From the NCBI GenBank assembly GCA_035652815.1, contig DASRDB010000003.1:372001-436000 (forward strand): a stretch of DNA of 64,000 nucleotides, written 5' to 3'. How positions within the stretch are numbered: the first letter of the stretch is position 1; each line of letters opens with the position of its first letter. The notes beneath the pieces were generated by a model. That model was not told where the DNA came from. It saw nothing but the letters and a program-made list of their open reading frames with translations, and ran no database searches. A program made the translations under genes and the position numbers. Shown one piece after another: positions 1 through 8,615 of the stretch. This DNA is from DASRDB01 sp035652815 (GTDB lineage: Bacteria > Chloroflexota > Ktedonobacteria > Ktedonobacterales > Ktedonobacteraceae).

Positions 1-2
1 AA

Positions 3-494
3 AGGAAAAACCCACTGCTAATAGGTTTCGCGAAAGCAATAAGCTATGTCAATACACATGTACTCCTGAACATCGTAGCTGTGCCTATCGCTCTCGTTCT
101 CTGGATCAAACGCCTACGCCTGGAATCTGGAATGATGATCGGCCTGCTAGTAACAAGTACCTTTACCCGTCTCTCTGTGCAACGGTTGATTAACCGCCCG
201 CGTCCCAATCCGTTGTTTGTGCGCATCAAGCGAGGCGCGCGCGGCAAGAGCTTCCCCAGCGGTCATGTCATCGCCTCTACCACCTTCTGGGGCTGGCTCC
301 TCACCATCTACCAGGCACATGGCGGGCGCAACAAAGCGTTTCTGATCATTCCGCGTGCCTTTATTGTCCTCAGCGGCCCTTCGCGCGTCTACCTGGGCAA
401 GCACTGGACCAGCGACGTGACAGGGGGCTATCTCATCAGTGGCGCTCTGCTCTCCCTGTTTAGCTGGGTTTATCACCTGGTACGACAACAATGA
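3..494 (+). CDS. PAP2-family phosphatase, 5' end outside window
   Basis: This is the C-terminal part of a membrane type 2 phosphatidic acid phosphatase. The frame stays open from base 3 to the stop at 492-494, so the true start lies upstream of the window. The three-part active site is visible in order: an Arg-Pro pair in VQRLINRPRPNP (motif 1), the SFPSGH motif (motif 2), and SRVYLGKHWTSDV (motif 3, S-R-x5-H-x3-D). Hydrophobic stretches before motif 1 and after motif 3 fit membrane segments. Family members remove phosphate from lipid phosphates or undecaprenyl pyrophosphate on the outer face of the membrane; the substrate here cannot be read. A second, unrelated-looking PAP2 protein lies at 57933-58730. 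Confidence 0.85.
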   Translation, partial: RKNPLLIGFAKAISYVNTHVLLNIVAVPIALVLWIKRLRLESGMMIGLLVTSTFTRLSVQRLINRPRPNPLFVRIKRGARGKSFPSGHVIASTTFWGWLLTIYQAHGGRNKAFLIIPRAFIVLSGPSRVYLGKHWTSDVTGGYLISGALLSLFSWVYHLVRQQ

Positions 495-833
495 TGCGAC
501 GAAATATTCCTGCAACCCCATCCTTTCGATACGCATCAAAACGTGATATAATATAGGCATGAAGCCACAGATGCGGAAAACTTGTTTCATCTCAAGCAAT
601 TATTCTACATGGCATTATCGCCGCATGACTGTTGAGCGCTACCTGCTTGCCGCCGGGTAGCGATACCTTCGTATACCCTTTTCCCCGGATACATAACCCC
701 TGTAGCTAAAGACGCTATAGATTCACGTTAACCATCACTATTACATCCGCTCCACCGTGTCGTAAAATATGATACGATACTAATAAGAACGAGCAGGCGC
801 TTGCGGAGGGTGGAGCAGGAAGTTGAGGAACCT
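495..833. other. Intergenic region upstream of prfA
   Basis: This 339-bp gap holds no convincing gene. A small hairpin with arms CGCTACC (637-643) and GGTAGCG (656-662) is visible, but no T-run follows it, so it is a weak terminator candidate for the phosphatase gene. The AT-rich stretch around 765-785 is the likely place for the prfA promoter, but I see no clear -35/-10 pair. Confidence 0.4.
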
Positions 834-1925
834 ATGGACTTAATGGATAAACTTGCCAGACTGGCAGATCGTTATGAAGAACTGAATACCCTTCTGTCCC
901 AGCCGGAGACGCTTAACGATATCTCGCTGCTCCAGCGCTATGGTCGCGAGCAGGCCGAAATCGCTGACGTGGTACAAAAATATAAAGAACTGATCACCGA
1001 CGAGCAGCAACTGGTCGAAGCGCAGGAACTCTACGACATCAGTAGCGAGCCGGAAATGCGCGACCTGGCCTACGATGAGATCGAACGCCTGAAAAGACGG
1101 CGCGATCAACTGCTGGACGAGATCAAAATTGCCCTGCTGCCCAAAGACATCATGGACGAGAAAAACGCCATCGTCACCATTCAGGCTGGAGCAGGTGGAG
1201 ACGAGGCGGCGCTTTTCGCGGGGGAACTGTTCCGCATGTACAGCCGCTACGCCGATAACAAGCGCTGGAAAATCGAAATTCTGGACATAAACGAGACCGA
1301 GCAGGGCGGCATCAAAGACCTCACCTTTGTCGTCAGGGGCAAGGGCGCGTACAGCCGCCTGAAGTACGAGGGTGGCACACATCGCGTGCAGCGCGTTCCG
1401 GTAACCGAGGCCAACGGGCGCATTCACACCTCGACCGCGAAAGTGATTGTCCTGCCAGAAGCAGACGACGATATCAACATCGATATCAAAGATACCGATA
1501 TTCGCGTCGATGTCTATCGCTCCACCGGTCACGGCGGCCAGAGCGTCAACACGACCGACTCGGCGGTGCGCATCACTCACCTGCCAACCGGCCTGGTTGT
1601 CACCTGCCAGGACGAAAAATCGCAGTTAAAGAACAAGGCCAAAGCGCTGGCCGTGCTGAAATCGCGCCTGTGGGACCTGGAAGAGGCCAAACGCCAGGAA
1701 GAACTGAGTAAAACGCGTCGCTCCCAGGTGCAGACAGGCGACCGCAGCGAAAAGATTCGCACCTATAATTTCCCGCAGGACCGCGTGACCGATCACCGCA
1801 TCGGCTTTACGCGCCACAACCTGCCCGGCGTCCTCAATGGCGAGTTAGATGAGTTTATCGACAACCTGATCACAGTCGATCAGGCAGACAAACTGCAACA
1901 CCTGTTTGACTCAGATGAGCAGTAA
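834..1925 (+). CDS. prfA: Peptide chain release factor 1
   Basis: Class I release factor that recognises UAA and UAG stop codons and triggers peptidyl-tRNA hydrolysis on the ribosome. The GGQ catalytic motif is present in STGHGGQSVNTTDS. The codon-reading tripeptide is PVT in HRVQRVPVTEANGR, which marks RF1 rather than RF2 (SPF). The downstream stretch THLPTGLVVTCQDEKSQ is also typical. The start at ATG 834 is preferred because GAGGAA lies about 5 bases upstream; the open frame extends to a TTG at 801 without a better ribosome site. The length of about 363 residues matches the family. A stem-loop at 1969-1988 follows the gene. No prmC methyltransferase gene follows, although it often does in other bacteria. 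Confidence 0.97.
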   Translation: MDLMDKLARLADRYEELNTLLSQPETLNDISLLQRYGREQAEIADVVQKYKELITDEQQLVEAQELYDISSEPEMRDLAYDEIERLKRRRDQLLDEIKIALLPKDIMDEKNAIVTIQAGAGGDEAALFAGELFRMYSRYADNKRWKIEILDINETEQGGIKDLTFVVRGKGAYSRLKYEGGTHRVQRVPVTEANGRIHTSTAKVIVLPEADDDINIDIKDTDIRVDVYRSTGHGGQSVNTTDSAVRITHLPTGLVVTCQDEKSQLKNKAKALAVLKSRLWDLEEAKRQEELSKTRRSQVQTGDRSEKIRTYNFPQDRVTDHRIGFTRHNLPGVLNGELDEFIDNLITVDQADKLQHLFDSDEQ

Positions 1926-1968
1926 GTAACAGCGTATCGTTACTGTGATCAGGGTTCTTGATAGAGAC

Positions 1969-1988
1969 GAGATTCGCTGGCGAATCTC
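1969..1988 (+). terminator. Weak terminator-like hairpin after prfA
   Basis: Arms GAGATTCG (1969-1976) and CGAATCTC (1981-1988) form a perfect 8-bp stem with a CTGG loop. The following ATTCTGTTCT is only partly T-rich, so termination would be weak. The hairpin ends 27 bases before the next gene and could instead act in its leader. Confidence 0.4.
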
Positions 1989-2015
1989 ATTCTGTTCTGA
2001 AAGAAAGGAATGCAC

Positions 2016-3239
2016 ATGACACAACTGGTAATGGGCAAAGCTGACATTCACCAGCACCCGATCCCGGAAATCAACCCTTCTTACAGACTGCTGCTTGGCC
2101 CTGGTCCATGCAACGTTGATCCGCGTGTGCTGCGCGTGGCCTCAGCCCCGCAACTGGGTCACATCGATCCCGAATTTTTTGGCATTCTGGAAGAAACGGC
2201 GCAACTGCTGCGCCAGGTCTTCCAGACGAAAAACGAGATGACGCTCTGCGTCTCCGGTTCGGGCTTCTCCGGCGCGGAGGCTGTTCTCTCTAACTTGCTG
2301 GAAGAAGGCGATACCATGATCGCGGGCAGCCTCGGCTTCTTCAGCGGCATGATCGTGGAAATCGCTGAACGTGCCGGGGCAAAGGTCGTCAACCTGCGCA
2401 CTGAACTGGGCAAGCCATTGACGCCAGAGGCGCTCGAACAGGCCTTCAATGAGCATCCCAACGCGAAATTATTTGCCACCGCCATCGCGGAAACATCGAC
2501 CGGCCTGCTCCAACCATTGCAAGACCTGGAACGCATCACGCACGAACACGGCGCGCTCTTTGTCGTGGATGCGGTCTGCGGACTCGGCGGCGTTCCCATG
2601 AACATCGATGAGATGCAAATCGACGCCTGCTATGCCGGTAGCCAGAAAAGCCTGGGTGCGCTCCCCGGTCTCGCGCCCGTTACCCTCAACGAGCGCGCCG
2701 TAGAGGTCTTGCAGAAGCGCAAAAAGCCCGTCCAGTCCTATTATCTCAATCTCGAGAAGCTGAACCGCTACTGGAACGGCGATCATACCTATCACCACAC
2801 GGCCTGTAGCAACCTGGTTTACACGATGCGCGAGGCGCTGCGCATTGTGCTGGAAGAGGGCCTGGAGCCGCGCTGGGCGCGTCATGCTTTGAACGGCGAA
2901 GCATTGCGCGCTGGCGTGAAAGCGATGGGTCTTCATATCCTCACCGAACCAGGTTATGAACTGCCCGTTCTGACAGCCATTCGCCTGCCCGATGGCGTTA
3001 ATGAAGTCGCTATTCGCGATGGATTGCTCAATGAATACAGCATCGAGATTGGCGGCGGCTTTGGCGACTTGAAAGGCCACCTGATCCGCATCGGCCTGAT
3101 GGGTTACAACTCCTGCCGCAAAAACGTGGAAACCGTTCTCTCCGCGCTCGAACACGTGCTGCCACGCAGCGGCCTCACCCCTCAGCCGGGTGCCGCGCTC
3201 GCAGCTTCCGATGCAGTCTATAAAGCAAAAGGAGTCTGA
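2016..3239 (+). CDS. Class V aminotransferase (alanine-glyoxylate / serine-pyruvate type)
   Basis: Pyridoxal-phosphate enzyme of fold type I, close in motif layout to alanine-glyoxylate and serine-glyoxylate aminotransferases. The N-terminal LLGPGPCNVDPRVL segment, the VSGSGFSGAEAVLSN cofactor-binding stretch, VVDAVCGLGGVP with the Asp that contacts the pyridine nitrogen, and the Schiff-base lysine K211 in AGSQKSLGALPG are all visible. Length is about 407 residues, usual for the family. ATG 2016 is preferred over ATG 2010, because AAAGGA ends at 2009 and leaves a 6-base spacer. The gene is monocistronic by its very strong terminator. The exact amino donor cannot be told from sequence alone; a glyoxylate acceptor is the family default. 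Confidence 0.9.
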   Translation: MTQLVMGKADIHQHPIPEINPSYRLLLGPGPCNVDPRVLRVASAPQLGHIDPEFFGILEETAQLLRQVFQTKNEMTLCVSGSGFSGAEAVLSNLLEEGDTMIAGSLGFFSGMIVEIAERAGAKVVNLRTELGKPLTPEALEQAFNEHPNAKLFATAIAETSTGLLQPLQDLERITHEHGALFVVDAVCGLGGVPMNIDEMQIDACYAGSQKSLGALPGLAPVTLNERAVEVLQKRKKPVQSYYLNLEKLNRYWNGDHTYHHTACSNLVYTMREALRIVLEEGLEPRWARHALNGEALRAGVKAMGLHILTEPGYELPVLTAIRLPDGVNEVAIRDGLLNEYSIEIGGGFGDLKGHLIRIGLMGYNSCRKNVETVLSALEHVLPRSGLTPQPGAALAASDAVYKAKGV

Positions 3240-3246
3240 TAGCTTG

Positions 3247-3298
3247 AACAAGGAAGACATCGTTCTGCCAGAGGATTCGATGTCTTCCTTGTTTTTTT
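3247..3298 (+). terminator. Strong intrinsic terminator after the aminotransferase gene
   Basis: A perfect 16-bp inverted repeat has its left arm at 3247-3262 (AACAAGGAAGACATCG) and its right arm at 3278-3293. The loop is 15 bases and a run of T follows to 3298. It ends only 12 bases before the next start codon. Confidence 0.9.
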
Positions 3299-3310
3299 GA
3301 GGAAAAACGT

Positions 3311-4048
3311 ATGTCACTCGAACAACCTCAATCGATTCGCACCATCTTTTTTGATGCCGGTTTTACCCTGCTCTATCCCTATCCATCCACACCTGAGATT
3401 TGCCAGCGTATCTGCCAGCAACTCGGCCTGCACATTCACCTGGACAAACTGCAAGAGCGTATGCCAGAGGCAGATGACTATTTCTTTCGCCTGATGCGCT
3501 CAAGACGCCATGCCTGGGCCAGCGAGAACACCATTAATGAGTTCTGGCTCGACTACTATATGAACTTTCTGCGCCCATTTGTCGAGGAACATAATGAAGC
3601 GCTCCTTTATCAGCTCGCCCTCGCCATCACACGCGAATTTAACGAACACACAAGCTGGCAAATCTACCCTGATGCCCTACCAACTCTGGATACGCTTAAA
3701 AAACATGGCTACACCCTCGGCGTCATTTCTGATTGGGGTATCTCTCTCACCAACATCCTGCGGGCGCACAAACTCAACCACTACTTCGATTCTGTGCTGG
3801 TCTCTGCCATTCATGGCAATGCCAAACCCTCGCCCATGATCTTTGAAGAGGCCCTGCGCCGCACCAATAGCATCGCGGACTATACCATGCACATCGGCGA
3901 CTCCTACATACATGACGTGCTGGGAGCGCGAACGGTCGGCATTACACCGGTCCTGCTCGATCGCCCTGAACACCTGCAACCCACGAATGTCGATTGTCTG
4001 CTGGTACACTCCCTCACTGAAGTGCCGAAGTTGCTGGAAATCGTCTAA
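3311..4048 (+). CDS. HAD-superfamily hydrolase, subfamily IA
   Basis: Haloacid-dehalogenase-fold hydrolase of about 245 residues with a helical cap domain between motifs I and II. Motif I is FFDAGFTLL with nucleophile D15; position 17, normally the acid/base Asp, is Gly. Motif II is GVISDWG, the motif III lysine is in GNAKPSPMIF, and motif IV is HIGDSYIHDVLGA. The DxG form of motif I is common in HDHD3-like members, but the missing second Asp means phosphatase activity is not certain. A GAGGAA ribosome site precedes ATG 3311. The gene starts right after the preceding terminator, so it needs its own promoter or read-through. Confidence 0.85.
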   Translation: MSLEQPQSIRTIFFDAGFTLLYPYPSTPEICQRICQQLGLHIHLDKLQERMPEADDYFFRLMRSRRHAWASENTINEFWLDYYMNFLRPFVEEHNEALLYQLALAITREFNEHTSWQIYPDALPTLDTLKKHGYTLGVISDWGISLTNILRAHKLNHYFDSVLVSAIHGNAKPSPMIFEEALRRTNSIADYTMHIGDSYIHDVLGARTVGITPVLLDRPEHLQPTNVDCLLVHSLTEVPKLLEIV

Positions 4049-4190
4049 AAACTGCTCTACACAAAAGACCTATTTCGCTGAAAAACTATTTACGTGGTTA
4101 CCACTACCTGTTATAGTATGAGCAGCACCAGGATTCCTGCTTCGAGTTGGCCCGGCAGCTTGCTTTATTCAGTGTGGAAGGAAAGGGTCC

Positions 4191-6491
4191 ATGAATAACC
4201 AGGAAGACCAGTACGCGCCAACATTCTTGCAGAGCGCGATAGGTGAGCCGCTTCGCTCCGAACAGCGTATTCATGAATTTTTTCCCCGTGTACTTTCACG
4301 CTTTGATCTATTATTCATTTTCGTTGCCATTGTCCTGTTTATTCCCAATGCTTCTGTCGTGCAGGCTACACAGGGTGCCGGTGGCGGAACCTATATCTAC
4401 TGGGTCATTGGAGCGGTGACATTTCTCATTCCGGGCGCGCTCGTTTGCGCCCAGCTTTACCGTTTCATGCCGGTTGATGGAGCTATTTATGTCTGGACAC
4501 ACCGCGCATTAGGCCCGCTTTTAGGCTTCTTTGCCGGATTTTGCGCCTGGTTTCCAGGTGTGCTGGTTCCCCTCGCCACCTGCGACAGCATGATCTCGCT
4601 TATTCAAGGAATCGGCGTAGAGAACTTTGGCCCCAGAAGCGGTTGGCTGATGGTTCCCTGGCAAGAGGGCCTGTTTGTTATTTGCGCCCTCGTGCTGGTC
4701 GGCGTCCTTTCACTCCTGCCGCTTAAAGCAATCATGCGCGCGGCCAAAATCATTATTCTGCTCTACCTGGTCGGAATTTTCCTTGTTGGCCTTGCAGGTG
4801 CTGCGTGGCTGCTGGCAGGGCACGCTCCCCGGGTATCGTTCGTAAGCAGCACCCTCGGTTTAAGCGGCCAGAATCTCGTACTGTATGGGGTGATCGTGCT
4901 GGCGCTACTTGGAATTGAGGTGCCGCTCAATATGGCGGCGGAGTCGCGCAAACCAGATGCGGCGATGCCCTTTCTGCGCTGGGGATGGCTGGTCGTGCTG
5001 TTTGCCTATCTACTTGGCACCTTTGGCGTTATGGTTGTTGTGCCACCTTCGCAATCATCCAACGCCTATTCCGCCCTGACAGCAGTACACCTGGTCTTTG
5101 GTCCGCTTGCCGCCACGCTGGTTGGATGCATATTTGTGCTCTTCTTTTTTACGACAACTATCATTTATAACCTGACCTTTGCGCGCATTCTGTTCGTTTC
5201 CGCCCTCGATCACCGCCTTCCACCCTCTCTGGCTAAAGTAAACCGCTTCGCTGCTCCCTATCGCGCAATTATTCTCCAGATTGCGTTTGTGATCCTCATC
5301 ACCTTTTTCACCTACTTCCTCGCTCCTCTACTCTACGCGATAAACAATAGCAGTCTCTCTCTTCAGGTCTACAACGTTTCGCAGGCGACGACGACTATCA
5401 TCTGGTGTATCTCGATGATTATCCTCTTCCTCGATCTGCCGGTGCTGCTCTACCGCTTCCGCAGCCTGCTCGCTAAAAAACGCGATCAACTTCTTACGGC
5501 TCCCTGGGTACTCTACCTTGCCGCAATTGTCGGCGGTATCGCCAGCCTGCTCGGCATCTGGACGACGCTCACTCAATCGTGGGAACCCGACATCAGCAAC
5601 CGGGACTGGGCCGTCTATGTCGGCGTCTCTTCGCTGGTCTGCCTGGTAATTGGCCTCATCGGCTCGGCCTATCCGCGCCTGCTCACCAGCCTCAATGAGC
5701 AGACAGCCGCCGCGAGGGAGAACGCCCGGCTTTACAACGAATTAAGCATCGCCTACGAAAAACTCAACCAGGCCGACCAGATGAAAGACACCTTCCTCAC
5801 TACTGCCAGCCACGAACTGCGCACTCCTCTCACCATCGTGCAGGGCTACCTGGAACTGCTTGGCGAAATGGAAGATGCCGACCTGGAAACGCGGCGCAGC
5901 TTCCTCACCAAAGCAAGGCGTGCCTGCGACGAACTGGTGCTGCTTCAGGCTAATATTATGGATGCTAGCCGCGTCAAATTCGATGCCGCCGCACTTGTCT
6001 TCAACTCCATTCCCTTAAAAGAAACCGTTTCCTCAGTCGTTGACCTGTTTGAACCGCTCATCATCCAACAAAACAGGCAGGTGCAAGTCGATATCGGGCG
6101 CAATATTACCGTCTGGGCGGACGAAACGCGCATCAAACAGGTTCTGCGTAACCTGCTCTCCAACGCGCTGCGCTATTCGCCCTATGAAACACCTATTCGC
6201 ATTACCGCTGAGCAGGAAGCGAACGAAAGTATGGTACGCATTCATGTCATCGACAAAGGAGCAGGCGTGCCGCCGGAGAAACAAGAGGAGATCTTTGAAA
6301 AATTCGTGCGCTTAGAGCGGGACATGAACGGCACCATTCGCGGAAGCGGACTCGGCCTCTACATCACACGCCAGCTTGTTGAGGCCATGAACGGTAGGAT
6401 CACCGTCGAGAGCAGCGGCATCAATGGCGAAGGCTCGGATTTCTCCTTCACCATCCCCATAGCGAAAAAAGCCCAGACTCGTCCGCTATAG
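4191..6491 (+). CDS. APC-type amino acid permease fused to a histidine kinase
   Basis: A 766-residue fusion. Residues about 40-500 hold twelve hydrophobic segments with the layout of APC-superfamily amino acid/polyamine permeases, including the conserved first helix region and GALVCAQLYRFMPVDGAIY. A short coiled-coil linker (about 505-535) leads to a complete kinase core: the H-box SHELRTPLTIVQGYL with H541, the N-box LRNLLSNALRYSP, the G1 box DKGAGVP and the G2 box GSGLGLYIT. All catalytic elements appear intact. The arrangement recalls CbrA-type sensors, where a transporter domain is the input of a kinase, but CbrA uses an SSS (sodium-solute) transporter rather than an APC domain. No response regulator gene is adjacent. 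It probably senses or transports an amino acid or amine at the inner membrane. Its stop overlaps the convergent Nudix gene by 6 bases. Confidence 0.9.
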   Translation: MNNQEDQYAPTFLQSAIGEPLRSEQRIHEFFPRVLSRFDLLFIFVAIVLFIPNASVVQATQGAGGGTYIYWVIGAVTFLIPGALVCAQLYRFMPVDGAIYVWTHRALGPLLGFFAGFCAWFPGVLVPLATCDSMISLIQGIGVENFGPRSGWLMVPWQEGLFVICALVLVGVLSLLPLKAIMRAAKIIILLYLVGIFLVGLAGAAWLLAGHAPRVSFVSSTLGLSGQNLVLYGVIVLALLGIEVPLNMAAESRKPDAAMPFLRWGWLVVLFAYLLGTFGVMVVVPPSQSSNAYSALTAVHLVFGPLAATLVGCIFVLFFFTTTIIYNLTFARILFVSALDHRLPPSLAKVNRFAAPYRAIILQIAFVILITFFTYFLAPLLYAINNSSLSLQVYNVSQATTTIIWCISMIILFLDLPVLLYRFRSLLAKKRDQLLTAPWVLYLAAIVGGIASLLGIWTTLTQSWEPDISNRDWAVYVGVSSLVCLVIGLIGSAYPRLLTSLNEQTAAARENARLYNELSIAYEKLNQADQMKDTFLTTASHELRTPLTIVQGYLELLGEMEDADLETRRSFLTKARRACDELVLLQANIMDASRVKFDAAALVFNSIPLKETVSSVVDLFEPLIIQQNRQVQVDIGRNITVWADETRIKQVLRNLLSNALRYSPYETPIRITAEQEANESMVRIHVIDKGAGVPPEKQEEIFEKFVRLERDMNGTIRGSGLGLYITRQLVEAMNGRITVESSGINGEGSDFSFTIPIAKKAQTRPL

Positions 6492-7238
6492 ATTCGTTTT
6501 GGCTGCCGCATTGAAGCGATACAGGCGAGCTGGACGGTGCGTGCCTTCCATCTTCTTCGCGCCGGTATCTTCAAGAATGCCCGTCGAGAGAATCTTTTTG
6601 CGGAAGTTGCGTTTATCCAGCTTACAATGCAGGATAATTTCGTAGACGCGCTGCAATTCACGCAGTGTGAATTGCTCCGGCAATAGATTAAAGGCAATAT
6701 TGGTATAGGCCAGTTTACCGCGCAGGCGGTCTAGCGCGTATTGCAAAATCTTAGCATGGTCGAAGGCCAGGGGCGGCAGGTGATACACCGAAAACCAGCC
6801 CACATCCGCCGCGTCATCAGCGGCTCGCACCTGCAAGCGCTCCGAATCGAGCAACGCGAAATACACCACTGTAATCACTCGCGTGCGCGGGTCGCGTCCC
6901 GGGTCGCCGAAGGTATACAGTTGCTCCAGGTACACATCCTGTACGCCCGTCTCTTCCTGCAATTCGCGCTTGGCCGCCGCCTCGAGCGATTCATCCATAT
7001 TCACAAAGCCACCCGGAATAGCCCACATACCCTCATACGGCCATGAACGCCGCTTGACGAGCAGCACCTGAAGATCGCGCTGCCGCAGGCTCATCATCAC
7101 TACGTCCACCGTTACCGAGGGCCGCTCATATTTGCTGGCATCGTAATGATGCGCTTTCGCCTCGTTCGTCTGTCCGGCATGCTGCGCGCTATTCTGCCGT
7201 TCACTCGCCACTCCACGCTGGGCTTTCATTTCTTCCAT
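6486..7238 (-). CDS. Nudix hydrolase with C-terminal winged helix (NrtR-like)
   Basis: The 250-residue protein has a complete Nudix box at residues about 76-98 (GGFVNMDESLEAAAKRE then LQEETGV), the Mg-binding signature for hydrolysis of nucleoside diphosphates linked to X. Residues about 165-245 (LPEQFTLRELQRVYEIIL onward, ending RPARLYRF) match the winged-helix part of the NrtR/ADP-ribose-sensing regulators. In that family the Nudix domain binds ADP-ribose or related compounds and the C-terminus binds DNA, often controlling NAD metabolism. An intact Nudix box suggests that hydrolysis is retained. No NAD genes are adjacent, so the target is unknown. A palindrome directly at its own promoter (7260-7276) suggests autoregulation. 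The N-terminal 35 residues are polar and probably disordered. Confidence 0.88.
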   Translation of the reverse strand: MEEMKAQRGVASERQNSAQHAGQTNEAKAHHYDASKYERPSVTVDVVMMSLRQRDLQVLLVKRRSWPYEGMWAIPGGFVNMDESLEAAAKRELQEETGVQDVYLEQLYTFGDPGRDPRTRVITVVYFALLDSERLQVRAADDAADVGWFSVYHLPPLAFDHAKILQYALDRLRGKLAYTNIAFNLLPEQFTLRELQRVYEIILHCKLDKRNFRKKILSTGILEDTGAKKMEGTHRPARLYRFNAAAKTNL

Positions 7239-7259
7239 AGAGTCCGCTCTTTCGCTGAT

Positions 7260-7306
7260 AGTGTAGTACCGACACTGACTTTACAGGATTGCCTGCTTCC
7301 TGTCAA
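7260..7306 (-). promoter_or_regulatory. Promoter and operator-like palindrome of the Nudix gene
   Basis: Read on the minus strand, TTGACA (7301-7306) and TAAAGT (7278-7283) are separated by exactly 17 bases, a good housekeeping-sigma promoter. Directly downstream, at the expected transcription start, lies the imperfect palindrome AGTGTCGGTACTACACT (7260-7276), with perfect outer arms AGTGT/ACACT. This position fits a repressor site, possibly for the encoded regulator itself. Confidence 0.7.
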
Positions 7307-7412
7307 GCACGAGTTTTTCAGAGGGTTGTCCGGCCATTTTGTGCAACCATTATGGGTGGCTTCTGTTGAATTTTACATCGGCGGCTTCCGTTCCCCCACA
7401 TGGCATCTGATA

Positions 7413-8303
7413 TCAAGTCAAGCTTGTAGTCGTTTCCCTTGCTACCCCTAGCAAGTTTTGCACAAGTGCCGAGCGTGTCGTGCGCAACCAGGCTACTGCC
7501 AGTTCTGTCAACGTGGGCGATCCTTCCAACTCGCGATAGACCACGCCTTGACTGCGAATATTACGGGCAGAGAGGGGAACCAGGGAGACACCCATTCCAG
7601 CAGCGACCAGGCTCACGATGGTATGAATCTCCATGACCTCCTGGACGACGTTAGGGGTAAATCCGGCGGACAGGCACAATTGCATCAGTTGTCCATGATA
7701 GCCTGCCCCTCGTTGGCTCGCCTGGAGTATAAATGGCTCATCTGTCAGCATCGATACTGCGACCCTTTCTTGCGAGGCAAGCGGATGCTTCTCTGGAAGA
7801 GCGCACACGATTGGTTCGCGGCGCACGACCTCGACATTCAGCATTGGCGCGCTAATGGGCAGGCGCAGAATGCCAACATCAATGTATTCCTCTTCGAGCG
7901 CCCGCAACTGTTCGCGAGTGGTTAGCTCTCGCAGGGCAACATCGACGTCAGGGAAGCGCTCGCGATAGGCGCGCAGAATCATCGGAAGCAGATCGTAGGT
8001 GCTGGAACTGATATAACCTATCACCAGCCGTCCCACCTCACCCCGATGCGCTCTTTGAACGGCGCGTCTGGCTTCCTGAACCTGAGCAAGTATCTGCTGT
8101 GCTTCCGTCAGAAATACCTTTCCTGCGTCCGTCAACTCTACAAAGCGCTTTGTGCGATAGAACAGGGGTACGCCCAATTCATCTTCCAATTGCCGAATCT
8201 GCTGGCTCAGAGAGGGCTGCGCGATGGCGAGACGCGCTGCTGCCCTTCCAAAGTGCAATTCTTCCGCAACCGTGACAAAGTATCGTAAATGGCGTAGCTC
8301 CAT
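7413..8303 (-). CDS. LysR-family transcriptional regulator
   Basis: A 296-residue LysR-type regulator. The N-terminal winged helix (residues 1-60) begins MELRHLRYFVTVAEELHF and continues through AQPSLSQQIRQLEDELG, which is the family consensus. The rest is the two-lobed co-inducer-binding domain (about 85-290). The start at 8303 is preferred over the ATG at 8318, because AGAGGAAAG lies just upstream of 8303 and inside the longer version. It is divergent from the MFS exporter at 8616, the common arrangement for a LysR protein and its target, so control of that exporter is a reasonable inference. Confidence 0.93.
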   Translation of the reverse strand: MELRHLRYFVTVAEELHFGRAAARLAIAQPSLSQQIRQLEDELGVPLFYRTKRFVELTDAGKVFLTEAQQILAQVQEARRAVQRAHRGEVGRLVIGYISSSTYDLLPMILRAYRERFPDVDVALRELTTREQLRALEEEYIDVGILRLPISAPMLNVEVVRREPIVCALPEKHPLASQERVAVSMLTDEPFILQASQRGAGYHGQLMQLCLSAGFTPNVVQEVMEIHTIVSLVAAGMGVSLVPLSARNIRSQGVVYRELEGSPTLTELAVAWLRTTRSALVQNLLGVARETTTSLT

Positions 8304-8615
8304 GCTTTCCTCTTTCATAGGTAAAAACTATTAATCTCTTTGTAATTATGTATTGGACATGCAAGTAGATGCGACCTTATACTATAAGCAAGAAGAAACT
8401 ATGATGCACTTTCACCATCAGGATCGGCAAGGGGGTCATGTCATCCTGAGCGCAGCGAAGGAGCTGTGGGCCAGGCCGAATCACGTGCCGCGCCCGCAGC
8501 TCCTTCGCTGCGCTCAGGATAACAGGGCGTAGGCAGTCCGCCTGCGCGGCCCCGCTGACCGACCTTGCTTGTTCAATTTCATAATAATCTATGTTTGTAA
8601 TCAGAAGAGGATGGT
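8304..8615. other. Divergent control region between LysR and MFS genes
   Basis: This 312-bp region must hold both divergent promoters. It also carries one copy of palindromic repeat family A at 8439-8524. AT-rich sequence flanks the repeat on both sides (8325-8400 and 8575-8612). I do not see a clear T-N11-A LysR box that I could assign with confidence. Confidence 0.5.
8439..8524. repeat. Palindromic repeat family A, copy 1
   Basis: The left arm at 8439-8466 contains TCCTGAGCGCAGCGAAGGA. The right arm at 8497-8524 is its reverse complement, with one change near the outer end. About 30 bases separate the arms. Further copies lie at 10301-10440 and 51955-52040. No coding capacity is visible, so this is a MITE- or REP-like element. 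Confidence 0.9.
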
